Shown here: piece after piece, positions 1-9,740 of the stretch | Layout: each line of letters starts with the position of its first letter | Numbering within the stretch: the stretch's first letter is position 1 | Origin: Ignavibacteriota bacterium | GTDB taxonomy: Bacteria; Bacteroidota; Ignavibacteria; Ignavibacteriales; Melioribacteraceae | Direction of reading: 5' to 3' | Length of the DNA stretch: 64,000 bases | Assembly (NCBI GenBank): GCA_002698995.1 | Contig: PAAX01000018.1 | Location: 56,005-120,004, forward strand | Notes under the pieces: model-generated | Told to the model about the DNA's origin: nothing | What the model saw: the letters and a program-made list of their open reading frames with translations, nothing else | Database searches by the model: none | Position numbers and translations under genes: made by a program

Positions 1-283
1 TGTTACTGAGTTTAAAGCAAAATCATATGAACGTGACGGCGATGACGAGACTAAGATCGAATTTCTTAAAGCCAGAGCAAAAATAGATTTTGAAACTTCC
101 GAAAGTTTTGAAGCACCAATATCCAAAGATGGTGAATTTATGAGCTATAGGAAATTTTCGAAGCTTGAAAGAAGAGGAATGCAGTATAAATTATTTGAAG
201 AGATATTTTCTCATTATGATGTTCCTGAAAATCCTTTGATTTGTGTTACACCGATTGAGGATGGAAATATTTTAGCTAATTAA
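1..283 (+). CDS. C-terminal fragment of an unknown protein
   Basis: The window opens inside this gene. The frame starting at base 2 is open to a TAA at 281-283 and gives the last 93 residues. The fragment is charged and soluble, with no membrane segment, and has a basic patch (KFSKLERRG) near its middle. I do not recognise the family. The gap to the transketolase start is only 29 bases, so the two may be co-transcribed. Only the reading frame is supported. Confidence 0.55.
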   Translation, partial: VTEFKAKSYERDGDDETKIEFLKARAKIDFETSESFEAPISKDGEFMSYRKFSKLERRGMQYKLFEEIFSHYDVPENPLICVTPIEDGNILAN

Positions 284-312
284 TCCCGAAGTAAACTTAA
301 GGAAATTATTAA

Positions 313-2307
313 ATGACTTTTACTGAAAAATGTATTAATACAATTAGATTTTTAAGCATTGATGGTGTACAAAAAGCAAACTCCGGACATCCCGGAATGC
401 CGATGGGATGCGCCCCGATTACTTATCTTCTCTACTCAAAAATTATGAAGCATAATCCCAAAAATCCAAGTTGGTTTAATAGAGATCGATTTGTTCTCTC
501 TGCCGGTCATGGTAGCATGCTTTTATATTCTTCTCTTCATTTAAGCGGATATGAAATCACTCTTGATGATTTGAAAAATTTTCGTCAACTAAATTCAATT
601 ACACCCGGACATCCAGAACGTGGAATGACTCCCGGAGTTGAAACCACTACAGGTCCATTGGGACAAGGTTTTGCTAATTCGGTTGGAATGGCTCTGGCTT
701 CAAAACATCTTGCAGCTAAATTCAATAAAGATGATCTCAAGTTAATTGATAATTATATTTATGTTATTGCAAGTGACGGTGATATGATGGAAGGAGTTTC
801 TCATGAAACTGCTTCAATTGCCGGACATCTTAAACTTGATAACTTAATTGTTTTTTATGATAACAATAACATTACTATTGACGGAAGCTTAGATCTTGCA
901 ATGTCGGAAAATGTAGGTCAAAGATTTGAAGCTTACGGATGGCATGTTCAGCACGTAAAAGATGTTAATAATATTGAAGAACTAGAAAAAGCAGTTATTG
1001 AAGCTAAAAAAGTTACGGATAAACCTTCAATAATTATAACTGATACTCACATTGGTTTCGGAAGTCCAAATAAACAGGATACTGCATCTGCGCATGGTTC
1101 TCCATTAGGTGAAGAAGAAATCAAATTGACTAAGAAGAATCTTGGTTGGGAATATGATGAAACATTTGTTATTCCGGACGATGTTAAAGATTACTTTTTA
1201 CAATCAATTGAAAAAGGAAAACTTGAAGAAAAGAAATGGAATGAATTACTTTCTGCTTATCAAGAAAAATATCCTGAAGAATACAAATTGTTTGTATCTG
1301 CAATTAATGGTCAAATTGGTGATGAATGGAAGAAGGCTTTACCTTCATTTAATGCCGGTGAAAAAATTGCTACAAGAAGCGCTTCCGGAAAAGTTATAAA
1401 TGCTATAGCAGACAAAATTCCTCAGTTAATTGGCGGATCAGCAGATCTTGCTCCTTCAAATAATACTGAAATAAAAAATGGCGGAATATTCTCATCGACT
1501 AATTATTCCGGAAGAAATCTTCACTTTGGAATAAGAGAACATGCAATGGGAAGCATGCTAAATGGAATGATTCTTTACGGCGGAGTTATTCCTTACGGCG
1601 GTACATTTTTAATGTTCTCAGATTATCTTAGACCTGTTTTAAGATTAGCCGGGCTGTCTCATATAAATCCAATATTTATTTTTACGCATGATAGTATTGG
1701 TCTTGGTGAAGATGGTCCTACTCATCAGCCGGTAGAGCACTTTGCTGCACTTCGCTCAATTCCAAAGCTAAATGTAATTCGTCCTGCTGATGCGAATGAA
1801 ACATCTTATGCTTGGCAGATGGCTCTTGAATCAAAGAATAAACCTTCGGCTATACTTCTTACCAGACAAAATCTTAAAGTAATTGATAGAGAAAAATATG
1901 CATCTGCAGAGAATACTCTAAAAGGTGGTTATAGACTTAATGAATCGTTAGAGAATCCCGATTTAATAATAATTGCAACCGGTTCGGAAGTTAATCTTGC
2001 TTTAGAAGTTGCAGAAGATTTGGCAACAAAAAGTATAAATGCTTCAGTTGTAAGCATGCCTTCGTGTGAAGTATTTAATGAACAAAGTGAAGATTATAAA
2101 GAATCTGTTCTACCAAAATCAGTAGCTAAAAGAGTTTCGATTGAAGCAGGTGTAAGTTTTGGATGGCATAAGTATATCGGTAAAGATGGACTGGCTGTAA
2201 GTATTGAAGAATTTGGAAAATCCGCTCCGGCAGATGAATTATTTAAGGATTTTGGTTTTGATAAAGATTCGATTGTAGAAAAAATAAAATCCCATTTTAA
2301 TATTTAA
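313..2307 (+). CDS. tkt: Transketolase
   Basis: This cytosolic thiamine-diphosphate enzyme moves two-carbon ketol units between sugar phosphates in the non-oxidative pentose phosphate pathway. The 664-residue length is normal for the family. Visible signatures are HPG at residues 26-28, GHGSM at 65-69, GPLGQG at 114-119 and the ThDP/Mg motif SDGDMMEG at 154-161, followed by NNN at 184-186. The pyrimidine-binding domain follows (GIREHAMGSMLNG and the GEDGPTHQPVEH stretch), then the C-terminal transketolase domain. The ATG is preceded by AAGGAAATT. A clear intrinsic terminator follows, so it ends its transcription unit. Confidence 0.97.
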   Translation: MTFTEKCINTIRFLSIDGVQKANSGHPGMPMGCAPITYLLYSKIMKHNPKNPSWFNRDRFVLSAGHGSMLLYSSLHLSGYEITLDDLKNFRQLNSITPGHPERGMTPGVETTTGPLGQGFANSVGMALASKHLAAKFNKDDLKLIDNYIYVIASDGDMMEGVSHETASIAGHLKLDNLIVFYDNNNITIDGSLDLAMSENVGQRFEAYGWHVQHVKDVNNIEELEKAVIEAKKVTDKPSIIITDTHIGFGSPNKQDTASAHGSPLGEEEIKLTKKNLGWEYDETFVIPDDVKDYFLQSIEKGKLEEKKWNELLSAYQEKYPEEYKLFVSAINGQIGDEWKKALPSFNAGEKIATRSASGKVINAIADKIPQLIGGSADLAPSNNTEIKNGGIFSSTNYSGRNLHFGIREHAMGSMLNGMILYGGVIPYGGTFLMFSDYLRPVLRLAGLSHINPIFIFTHDSIGLGEDGPTHQPVEHFAALRSIPKLNVIRPADANETSYAWQMALESKNKPSAILLTRQNLKVIDREKYASAENTLKGGYRLNESLENPDLIIIATGSEVNLALEVAEDLATKSINASVVSMPSCEVFNEQSEDYKESVLPKSVAKRVSIEAGVSFGWHKYIGKDGLAVSIEEFGKSAPADELFKDFGFDKDSIVEKIKSHFNI

Positions 2308-2327
2308 TTCTTTCATTAATATCAAGA

Positions 2328-2349
2328 AGCCTCAAGTCTGAGGCTTTTT
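2328..2349 (+). terminator. Intrinsic terminator after tkt
   Basis: A perfect 7 bp stem (AGCCTCA at 2328-2334 with TGAGGCT at 2339-2345) encloses a 4-base loop and is followed by T residues. It lies 21 bases after the transketolase stop codon. Confidence 0.85.
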
Positions 2350-2466
2350 GATTTCTATTCGAATTTCTCACCTTTAGAAAAACAGTTTTATAATTCACTG
2401 AAGTAATCAAACTGTAAGTTGCTGTTAAATTCATAAGAATAAATCTAATCTTTCTTTAATTATTCA

Positions 2467-2474
2467 TAATTTTG
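2467..2474 (+). promoter_or_regulatory. Possible -7 box upstream of ftcD
   Basis: TAATTTTG matches the Bacteroidetes -7 consensus TAnnTTTG and lies 36 bases before the ftcD start. No TTG is found at the expected 20-base upstream distance, so support is partial. Confidence 0.3.
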
Positions 2475-2509
2475 AGCTAAGTAAATTTGCTTAATAAATA
2501 GGAGTAAAG

Positions 2510-4342
2510 ATGAGCGAAAAATTAATTGAATGTGTTCCTAATTTTTCTGAAGGAAAAGATTTAAGTATCATAAAACAGATTACTAATGAGATTGAAAGTG
2601 TTGATGGAATTAAATTGTTAGACGTTGATCCCGGTGCTGATATGAATAGAACCGTTGTTACTTTTATTGGTTCACCGAATGCTGTTGCCGAAGCAGCATT
2701 TAAAGGTATTAAAAAAGCAAGTGAACTTATAGATATGAGCAAACATAAAGGATCTCATCCAAGAATGGGTGCTACAGATGTTTGTCCTTTTATTCCTGTT
2801 AACGGAGTTACAGTTGAAGAATGTATTGCATTATCAAAAAATGTTGCTAAAAGAGTTGGTGAGGAATTAAATATTCCGGTTTATCTTTATGAAAAATCAG
2901 CGAAATCTAAAGAGAGAGAAAATCTTGCAGTTATTAGGGCTGGCGAATATGAAGCTTTGCCGGAAAAATTAAAACAAGATAAATGGAAACCGGATTTTGG
3001 ACCGGCTGAATTTAATGCTAAATCCGGCGCCACAGTTATTGGTGTTAGAGAATTTTTAATTGCTTATAACATTTCCTTAAATACTAGAGAAAAATTATAT
3101 GCTACAGATATAGCATTTGAACTAAGAGAAAAGGGAAGATCGGCTAGAAGAGGAAACATAAAGCCATTTTATTTTAAGGGGACAGAGATTCTAAAATATG
3201 GAAATGGAAAGTATCCATGCGGAAGCTGCGATTTTGACGGCAGCTCAGTTGAAGAAATAATTAAGCATTGCAATGAAGAACACAAGTATGATTTAGTTGA
3301 TCTTCTGAACCAAAATGGTATTTCTTTGGATAAGTTGGAAGGAGAATCAGTTAAAAAGCCCGGCTTGTTTAATTCTTGTAAAGCTATTGGATGGATGGTA
3401 GAGGCTTTTGATAGAGCACAAATCTCAATTAATCTAACAAATTATAAAGTAACTTCAATGCATGATGTTTTAGAAGCTACAAGAGCCCTTGCCGCTGAAA
3501 GAGGTTTAGTTATTACCGGAAGTGAAATTGTTGGTATGGTTCCGTTTGAAGCATTACTGCAGACAGGAAAATATTATTTAAGGAAACAAAAAAGATCAGC
3601 CGGAATTCCGATTAAAGATATTCTTAATACTGCTGTGCAGTCGCTCGGATTAAATGATGTTTCTAAATTCATTATTGAAGAAAGAGTGTTGGGACTACCA
3701 AAAAATTTAGATAGTGCATTAATTGAAATGACGATTACAGATTTTACCGATGAAGTATCACGCGAATCTCCCGCCCCGGGTGGAGGTTCAATAGCTGCTT
3801 TAGCCGGCGCCTTAGGAAGTTCACTTCAATCAATGGTTGCAAACCTTTCATCCTCAAACAGAGGTTCAGAAGAAACTGATAAGATTCTTTGGAATGCTGC
3901 TGAAAAAGCTCAAGACATCAAAAACAAACTATTAAAAGCAGTAGATGAAGATACTAATGCTTTCAATGATTTTATGATTGCAAAAAGGTTACCCGCTAAA
4001 ACTACAGACGAAAAATCAATTCGTCATAAAGCTATGCAGGATGGATTAAAGCATGCTGTTAATGTTCCCCTTAGTACTGCAAAGTTGAGTTTTGAAGTTA
4101 TAGAAATTTCCTCAACTGTAATTGAATATGGTAATCCAAATTCAATTACTGATGTTGGAGTAGGAGCACAAATGGCTTACAGCGGTGTTGTTGGGGGAAT
4201 TTACAATGTATTAATTAATCTTGGTCAGATTGAAGATGCAGAATTTGTGAACCAGATGAAATTAAACTGTAACGAATTAGGAAAGAAAGCAAAGGATTTA
4301 TTGAATCAAATAGATAAAAAAGTAATGTTAAAAATTGGATGA
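2510..4342 (+). CDS. ftcD: Bifunctional glutamate formiminotransferase / formiminotetrahydrofolate cyclodeaminase
   Basis: The N-terminal part resembles glutamate formimidoyltransferase (CVPNFSEG near the start, then KGSHPRMGATDVCPF), which moves the formimino group of formiminoglutamate to tetrahydrofolate at the end of histidine breakdown. The part from about residue 405 is the helical cyclodeaminase (SPAPGGGSIAALAGALG), which forms methenyl-THF and ammonia. At 610 residues it is longer than the roughly 540 of animal FTCD. The extra length lies mainly in an insert around residues 225-290 with a possible zinc-binding set, C237, C240, H253 and H258. GGAGTAAAG precedes the ATG. No other histidine-degradation gene is adjacent. 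Confidence 0.93.
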   Translation: MSEKLIECVPNFSEGKDLSIIKQITNEIESVDGIKLLDVDPGADMNRTVVTFIGSPNAVAEAAFKGIKKASELIDMSKHKGSHPRMGATDVCPFIPVNGVTVEECIALSKNVAKRVGEELNIPVYLYEKSAKSKERENLAVIRAGEYEALPEKLKQDKWKPDFGPAEFNAKSGATVIGVREFLIAYNISLNTREKLYATDIAFELREKGRSARRGNIKPFYFKGTEILKYGNGKYPCGSCDFDGSSVEEIIKHCNEEHKYDLVDLLNQNGISLDKLEGESVKKPGLFNSCKAIGWMVEAFDRAQISINLTNYKVTSMHDVLEATRALAAERGLVITGSEIVGMVPFEALLQTGKYYLRKQKRSAGIPIKDILNTAVQSLGLNDVSKFIIEERVLGLPKNLDSALIEMTITDFTDEVSRESPAPGGGSIAALAGALGSSLQSMVANLSSSNRGSEETDKILWNAAEKAQDIKNKLLKAVDEDTNAFNDFMIAKRLPAKTTDEKSIRHKAMQDGLKHAVNVPLSTAKLSFEVIEISSTVIEYGNPNSITDVGVGAQMAYSGVVGGIYNVLINLGQIEDAEFVNQMKLNCNELGKKAKDLLNQIDKKVMLKIG

Positions 4343-4603
4343 TTTTTTAGTGTCTTAGATTGAAACTTTGAAGCTTTCTGTCGATTTTTCGCATTAAATG
4401 AAAAGTACTTGAATTAAGGTTAACATTTTTCAAAATAATACGATTATATTTATTGATAAATCAAAGATTGTTGATGTACAGTTGTTGAATTTTTATAAAT
4501 AAATCGATTAAAAATTACAGATACAAAAAATAGTTCGTTGATTACTGTAACTAATTATGGCGTATTTATTAAGCAATAAAAATTATAATTCGGGAATGAT
4601 GTG

Positions 4604-5797
4604 ATGGAAGGGACTGTTAGCCTAGATTACGAATCAAAATCCAAAGAAGAACTTTTGGAAGAAATTAGGCAGTTAAAGGAAGAAAAACTAAAAAATGAAA
4701 GACTGCTGTTAAGAACTGTAATTGATAATCTCCCCGCATCTATATATTGCAAGGATTTAGAAGGACGCAAAACTCTTGTAAATATTGCCGAACTAAGAAT
4801 GATTGGAGCAAAATCAGAAGAGGAAGTACTTGGTAAGACTGATTTTGATTTTTATCCAAAAGAAATTGCCGAAGGATTTTTTGCAGATGATCAATTGGTA
4901 ATTCAAAAAAATGAACCTGTTATTAATAGAGAAGAATATTTAATTGATGAAAAAGGGGAAAAGAGATGGCTGCTGACTTCAAAAATTCCCATGTTGGATG
5001 ATCAAGGAAATGTTATTGGTCTTGTTGGAATAGGAAGAGATATAACAGACCGTGTTAAAATTTCAAAAGAAATTCAATTGCGTAATGAGCAGCTTACTCA
5101 GTTAAATGCTGAAAAGGATAAATTTTTCTCGATAATTGCACATGATTTAAAGAGTCCTTTCACGGGTTTGTTAGGATTAACCGAATTAATGGTTGAGAGT
5201 TCGGATAGTTTTACTAAAGAAGAATTTGTAGAGTATAGTAAATCAATTAACAAAGCTTCTAAAAAACTTTACAAGCTCTTAGAAAATTTATTGGAATGGG
5301 CTCAAGTTCAAAGAGGTACAATCACTTTTACTCCGATGAATTTAGATTTAGCTCAAATTGTTGGGCAAAGTATTGATATAATTTATCAAAGAGCATTACA
5401 GAAGAAAATTACTATTATAAATGAAATCACTTCTCCTCAAAAAGTTTATATTGATGAGAAGATGACACAGACGGTTTTAAGAAATCTGCTTTCTAATGCG
5501 GTCAAATTTACCAAAAGCGGCGGCAGGGTTTTTATTAAGGCTGAATCGTTAGATGAAAAACGGTTAAGAGTTTCAATTGAAGATACAGGTGTTGGTATTC
5601 CTAAAGAGGATATTGAAAGATTATTCAGAATTGAACAAAAAGTTTGTTCGTTAGGAACAGAAGGTGAATCTAGTACTGGTTTAGGTTTACTTCTTTGCAA
5701 AGAATTTGTTGAGATGCATGGCGGAAGAATATGGGTTGAAAGTGAAATGGGGAAAGGCTCTAAATTTTCTTTTACTATTAATAAAGCCATTTCGTAA
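4604..5797 (+). CDS. Soluble PAS-domain sensor histidine kinase
   Basis: This is an orphan histidine kinase with no membrane segment, so it should sense a cytosolic signal. A short coiled coil (about 12-36) leads into a PAS domain (about 35-150, with YCKDLEGR). The HisKA motif FFSIIAHDLKSPF has its phospho-accepting histidine at about residue 180. The HATPase domain shows an N box (LRNLLSNAVKF), a G1 box (EDTGVGIP) and a G2 box (GLGLLLCKEFVEMHGG). I chose the ATG at 4604; a GTG sits one codon upstream. Neither start has a strong ribosome site. No response regulator gene lies next to it, so its partner is unknown. Confidence 0.9.
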   Translation: MEGTVSLDYESKSKEELLEEIRQLKEEKLKNERLLLRTVIDNLPASIYCKDLEGRKTLVNIAELRMIGAKSEEEVLGKTDFDFYPKEIAEGFFADDQLVIQKNEPVINREEYLIDEKGEKRWLLTSKIPMLDDQGNVIGLVGIGRDITDRVKISKEIQLRNEQLTQLNAEKDKFFSIIAHDLKSPFTGLLGLTELMVESSDSFTKEEFVEYSKSINKASKKLYKLLENLLEWAQVQRGTITFTPMNLDLAQIVGQSIDIIYQRALQKKITIINEITSPQKVYIDEKMTQTVLRNLLSNAVKFTKSGGRVFIKAESLDEKRLRVSIEDTGVGIPKEDIERLFRIEQKVCSLGTEGESSTGLGLLLCKEFVEMHGGRIWVESEMGKGSKFSFTINKAIS

Positions 5798-5956
5798 TTA
5801 TTGTTTTTTTAGCCGGTTATAATATTAACACTCACTTACTTTATTATCAAAAATCTTTTTATTTTGCTCAAAATATTTTACAGTCTCTAAAAATTCTAGA
5901 ACTTTAGATCATTAATTTTGTTTTATTTTTTAATCTGCTATATGTAAAGGAAATAA

Positions 5957-7165
5957 ATGTCACCGGTTATATTCTTATCAGTAATCTTTTTAATACTCAG
6001 TACAGGCTTTAGTTATGTTGGATATAGATTAATTCATTTATCAAATCTTTCATCTAGAGTAGGTATTGCACTCTGGATAGTATTAGCTCTAATGCTGTTA
6101 ATTCCTTTTATTGTTTTTATTTTTAGAATTAACAGAATTGATAGTACGTTATTAGATATATTCTCATGGATTGGCTATATAACACTTGGGTTATTTTCAC
6201 TTTTATTTGCTTTTGTTTTAGTGAAAGATATTATTCTCTTCAGCGGTTTATTGATTAATAAAATTTATGTTTTTACTTCACAGCTTTTTTCAAGTTCATC
6301 CGGATCGGACGCAAATAAAGTTTTTGATCAATCAAGACGAGAATTTCTTGTTCATTTTGTAAATCTAGGAATTGTAGCTGCATCTTTTGGTTTAACCGGA
6401 TATGGAATTTTCAAAGCTGTAACTAAACCGAAAATAAAAAGCGTTGAAATACCAATTGAAAATTTACCCGATGAATTAGATCAATTGACTATTACTCAAT
6501 TTACTGATTTGCATGTTGGTCCCACTATAAAAAAATCTTTTGTAGAAACTATCGTTAATCAGATAAATGAATTGAACTCGGATATTATTGTGTTTACTGG
6601 TGATTTAGTTGATGGAAGTGTTGAAAATCTTAGAGAAGATGTTGCACCGCTAGCAAATCTTAAAGCTAAGCATGGAAAGTATTTTGTAACCGGAAACCAT
6701 GAGTATTATTCCGGAGCCAGAGAGTGGGTTAATCATGCAAATGAATTAGGGTTTACTACTTTATTAAATTCGAATAGAACAATAAATATAAACGAAAAAA
6801 ATCTTTTACTTGCCGGTGTTACTGATTATACCGGTGGACAGTTTTATGTTGATCATAAATCCGATCCTTATAAAGCAATTCAATCAAACAATAAAAGTGA
6901 TTTAAAAATTTTATTGGCACATCAACCGAGAAGTTTATATGAAGCTGAAAAAGCTGGTTTCGATATTCAACTTTCGGGACATACTCATGGCGGACAATAT
7001 TTCCCTTACAACTTTATGGCCCGAATCGGTCAGCCCTTTATAAAAGGATTAAATAAATTCTATAAAACTTGGATTTATATTAATCAAGGGACAGGCTATT
7101 GGGGACCTCCTTTAAGAATCGGTGCTCCATCCGAAATTACATTAATTAAAATTGTGAAGGCTTAA
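5957..7165 (+). CDS. Membrane-anchored metallophosphoesterase
   Basis: A calcineurin-like phosphoesterase of the YkuE/YaeI type. Three N-terminal membrane segments (about 3-25, 37-57 and 72-96) and a fourth hydrophobic segment (about 136-154) precede the catalytic domain. Metal-binding motifs appear in family order: DLH (D184, H186), GDLVD at 215-219, GNHE at 246-249, then LAHQP and SGHTHGGQ. Some relatives are phosphodiesterases acting on lipid or cell-envelope substrates; the substrate here is unknown. AAGGAAATAA precedes the ATG. It stands alone between intergenic gaps. Confidence 0.9.
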   Translation: MSPVIFLSVIFLILSTGFSYVGYRLIHLSNLSSRVGIALWIVLALMLLIPFIVFIFRINRIDSTLLDIFSWIGYITLGLFSLLFAFVLVKDIILFSGLLINKIYVFTSQLFSSSSGSDANKVFDQSRREFLVHFVNLGIVAASFGLTGYGIFKAVTKPKIKSVEIPIENLPDELDQLTITQFTDLHVGPTIKKSFVETIVNQINELNSDIIVFTGDLVDGSVENLREDVAPLANLKAKHGKYFVTGNHEYYSGAREWVNHANELGFTTLLNSNRTININEKNLLLAGVTDYTGGQFYVDHKSDPYKAIQSNNKSDLKILLAHQPRSLYEAEKAGFDIQLSGHTHGGQYFPYNFMARIGQPFIKGLNKFYKTWIYINQGTGYWGPPLRIGAPSEITLIKIVKA

Positions 7166-7309
7166 TATCGGTATTCATAATCCAATTGAAGTTTAGTGTA
7201 AAAAAATACGAAAATACTTTAAAGACCATCATCGAAGCAAAATTTAAAATGTTTACTATATTATTGTGATCCAAATCATTTTATTTTAAACTATACCCGT
7301 CTATCTTTA

Positions 7310-7756
7310 TTGAAGAAATTTTGGAGTATTAGTTTGATTGATTTAATTATCGCTGTAATATTAGGAGCAATTTTATTTCATGCTTTTTATAAACTTTCTA
7401 ATTCAGGTAATTTACCATTCATTATTGAATTGAAAATCGGTTACTTCTCTAAAAAGCTGCTTTTAAAGGAAGATGATTCCATTTATCTAAAAAGAGGAAT
7501 TTGCTTTTCGATTATAGGTAGAAGATTCATCCATAAACAGAAGGATTCTGCTGCTTTGGTTTATTTTGAAAAAGCTTTGAGTGATTTTAATAGTGCTCTT
7601 TATTTAAATAAAAATAATAATGATGCATTTTTGCAAAAAGGTTTGTTATTACTACTTATGAACAGACCTATTGAAGCTTATGAAGCTTTAGCAGAAGCAG
7701 AAAATCTTGGAGATAAAAGAGCTACTAAAATAATTATTGAAAATGGAATGAGATAA
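7310..7756 (+). CDS. Small membrane-anchored TPR-like protein, function unknown
   Basis: 148 residues from a TTG start (no in-frame ATG nearby). One N-terminal membrane segment (about 8-28) is followed by helical hairpins resembling tetratricopeptide repeats, with the pattern AALVYFEKALSDFNSALYLN and then NDAFLQKGLLLL and PIEAYEALAEAENLG. This suggests a periplasmic or cytosolic scaffold tethered to the membrane. No strong ribosome site is visible and no partner gene is adjacent. The function cannot be named. Confidence 0.6.
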   Translation: MKKFWSISLIDLIIAVILGAILFHAFYKLSNSGNLPFIIELKIGYFSKKLLLKEDDSIYLKRGICFSIIGRRFIHKQKDSAALVYFEKALSDFNSALYLNKNNNDAFLQKGLLLLLMNRPIEAYEALAEAENLGDKRATKIIIENGMR

Positions 7757-7895
7757 AATTTTGATTTTCAATTTCATTTGACGTTGTGCTTATTTCAAAT
7801 ACAGAAACCTACTTAACCAAAAGATTCTTAATTCAATTAGTAAGGACTCATTAAGCATTTGATTACGATTAACTTCGATTTACATCCTAACTCAA

Positions 7896-7926
7896 TTGAT
7901 AAAGAAGTATAAATCGCATAACTTTG
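7896..7926 (+). promoter_or_regulatory. Bacteroidetes-type promoter upstream of the aminotransferase
   Basis: TTG at 7896-7898, a spacer of exactly 20 bases, and TAACTTTG at 7919-7926 match the Bacteroidetes pattern TTG-N19-21-TAnnTTTG. The box lies 31 bases before the start codon at 7958, so the leader is short. Confidence 0.55.
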
Positions 7927-7957
7927 TCTAGTGAATTAATTTTAATTTGGAGTTGAA

Positions 7958-9166
7958 ATGTCCTCAGTTATTAAAGCCGCAGTGCGTACAGCAAATATTA
8001 CATATGCAGTTAGAGATATTTTATTAATAGCAAATGAAGTTGCCAAAACGGGCAAAGAAATGTTATACCTAAATATTGGCGATCCGAATATTTATGATTT
8101 TGCTCCCCCTAGAAAAATGGTAGATGCCGCTTATGATGCAATGTTAAAAAACTATAACGGTTATTCTCCTTCGTCAGGAATTAAGCAGGCTTTGGATGCT
8201 ATTGCAAGAGATGCCGAGAAAAAGGGAATAAAAAATATTCAAGATATGTTTGTTACAACCGGTGCAAGTGAAGCAATTGATATTTGTTTGACAGCTCTTG
8301 TTAATGAAGGTGAAAACGTTTTAACACCAACACCAGGTTATCCTTTATATACTGCTATTTCAAGTAAATTAAGAATGATGGAAAATCCATATTACTTAAA
8401 TGAAGAAAACGGCTGGCAGCCTGATATTGAAGATATTAAAAGTAAAATAAACGAAAAGACAAGAGCAATTGTTTTAATTAATCCGAATAATCCAACTGGT
8501 TCAAACTGCAGTAAAGAAACTTTAGAGCAAATAATTGATTTAGCACTTGAACATAACTTGGTAATTTTTTCAGATGAAATCTATGATAAGCTATTATTTG
8601 ATAATAAAGAATTAGTCTCTATTGCATCTTTAAATCAAGAAGTTCCAGTAATTACATTCGGTGGTTTATCAAAGAATTATATGGTACCTGGATTTAGAAT
8701 TGGCTGGGGCGTTGTCAGTGGTAATCCGTCAAGATTGAAAGAATATTTAGAAGCAATAAATAAAATATTGAGATCAAGACTTTCAGCTAATCATCCTGAA
8801 CAATATGGTATTTCGGTTGCACTTGATGGAGATCAATCACATTTAACTGAAGCTATGGAAAAACTTCACAGAAGAAGAGATATTACAGTTGAAATGCTTA
8901 ATGCTGTAGAGGGAATATCATGCGTAAAGCCTGAAGGAGCATTTTATGCTTTCCCAAAATTAGATATTAAAAATTCTGATAATCATTTTGTGGCTGAATT
9001 GATTAAGGAAACCGGAGTTGTTGTTGTTCCAGGCACCGGATTCGGGCAAGTTCCCGGCACAAATCACTTTAGAGTTGTTTTCTTGCCTCAAGAAGAAATA
9101 TTGGAAAAAGCTTATAAAGCTGTCGGTGAGTTTTTTGTCAAATACAAAGAGAAGTATGAAAAATAA
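7958..9166 (+). CDS. Class I/II PLP-dependent aminotransferase (AlaA/AspC-like)
   Basis: A fold-type I aminotransferase of 402 residues that moves amino groups between an amino acid and a 2-oxo acid in the cytosol. It shows the substrate-loop region YLNIGDPN, the cofactor region TTGASEAI, the NPNNPTG motif, SDEIYDKL, and the Schiff-base lysine in GGLSKNYMVPGFRIGW. The C-terminal arginine region is HFRVVFLP. The pattern is closest to AlaA-type alanine aminotransferases, but aspartate cannot be ruled out as substrate. TTGGAG precedes the ATG, and a strong terminator follows. Confidence 0.9.
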   Translation: MSSVIKAAVRTANITYAVRDILLIANEVAKTGKEMLYLNIGDPNIYDFAPPRKMVDAAYDAMLKNYNGYSPSSGIKQALDAIARDAEKKGIKNIQDMFVTTGASEAIDICLTALVNEGENVLTPTPGYPLYTAISSKLRMMENPYYLNEENGWQPDIEDIKSKINEKTRAIVLINPNNPTGSNCSKETLEQIIDLALEHNLVIFSDEIYDKLLFDNKELVSIASLNQEVPVITFGGLSKNYMVPGFRIGWGVVSGNPSRLKEYLEAINKILRSRLSANHPEQYGISVALDGDQSHLTEAMEKLHRRRDITVEMLNAVEGISCVKPEGAFYAFPKLDIKNSDNHFVAELIKETGVVVVPGTGFGQVPGTNHFRVVFLPQEEILEKAYKAVGEFFVKYKEKYEK

Positions 9167-9177
9167 TTTTTAAAAAA

Positions 9178-9202
9178 GGGACGCTTCGACGTCCCTTTTT
9201 TT
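9178..9202. terminator. Bidirectional intrinsic terminator
   Basis: A 6 bp stem (GGGACG at 9178-9183, CGTCCC at 9190-9195) with a six-base loop and seven T residues after it (9196-9202). A run of A residues lies before it, so it can also stop transcription coming from the minus-strand lipoprotein gene that ends at 9201. Confidence 0.85.
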
Positions 9203-9512
9203 AGAAGTAAAGTGCTAGATGTGAACCATTGACTTCTAATTGTTTTACCTTTTCTAAATTAAAATACATTATCGTATCTCTAATTATAATTAAATAACCA
9301 TCCTTTGCATAGGCTTCTGTAAAATCTGTAACATCATCTTTTACGTAGCTGGTAATAACATCATTATCAACAATTGTAATGGTTCTTAAATTCTCAATTG
9401 AATTGATCTGATTTTCTAAAAGCACTGTCGATTTTACCTCAACAATATTTTCTTCAGTACATGCAGTTATCAATAAGATAAAAAATGAGATGAAAATTAA
9501 CCGCCTAATCAT
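9201..9512 (-). CDS. Small lipoprotein, function unknown
   Basis: 103 residues with a signal peptide and a lipobox (LITAC, lipidated cysteine at about residue 18), so it should be anchored in a membrane facing the periplasm. The mature part is about 85 residues, rich in Val, Thr and Asp, and looks beta-stranded. No family recognised. The start is preceded on the minus strand by AAAGGAGTAACT, a good ribosome site. It converges with the aminotransferase and shares its terminator. Confidence 0.7.
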   Translation of the reverse strand: MIRRLIFISFFILLITACTEENIVEVKSTVLLENQINSIENLRTITIVDNDVITSYVKDDVTDFTEAYAKDGYLIIIRDTIMYFNLEKVKQLEVNGSHLALYF

Positions 9513-9740
9513 TAGTTACTCCTTTTTATATTTTGAGAAAAATATTTTGACGAACAAGGTATCTATTGGTTCTTTAGAGGGCATATCCAATTAAACTTAG
9601 GACTTTCGGAAATTCAAATTGAGAGATAATTTGATTATATTCGCACTTGCTGAAAAATTAACATTTTTTAACAAATCTCAAGAAACCTTTCAATAAGTAA
9701 GATTGTAGAAAAAACTTGTTTAATCAAAAGAGGGATAAAA

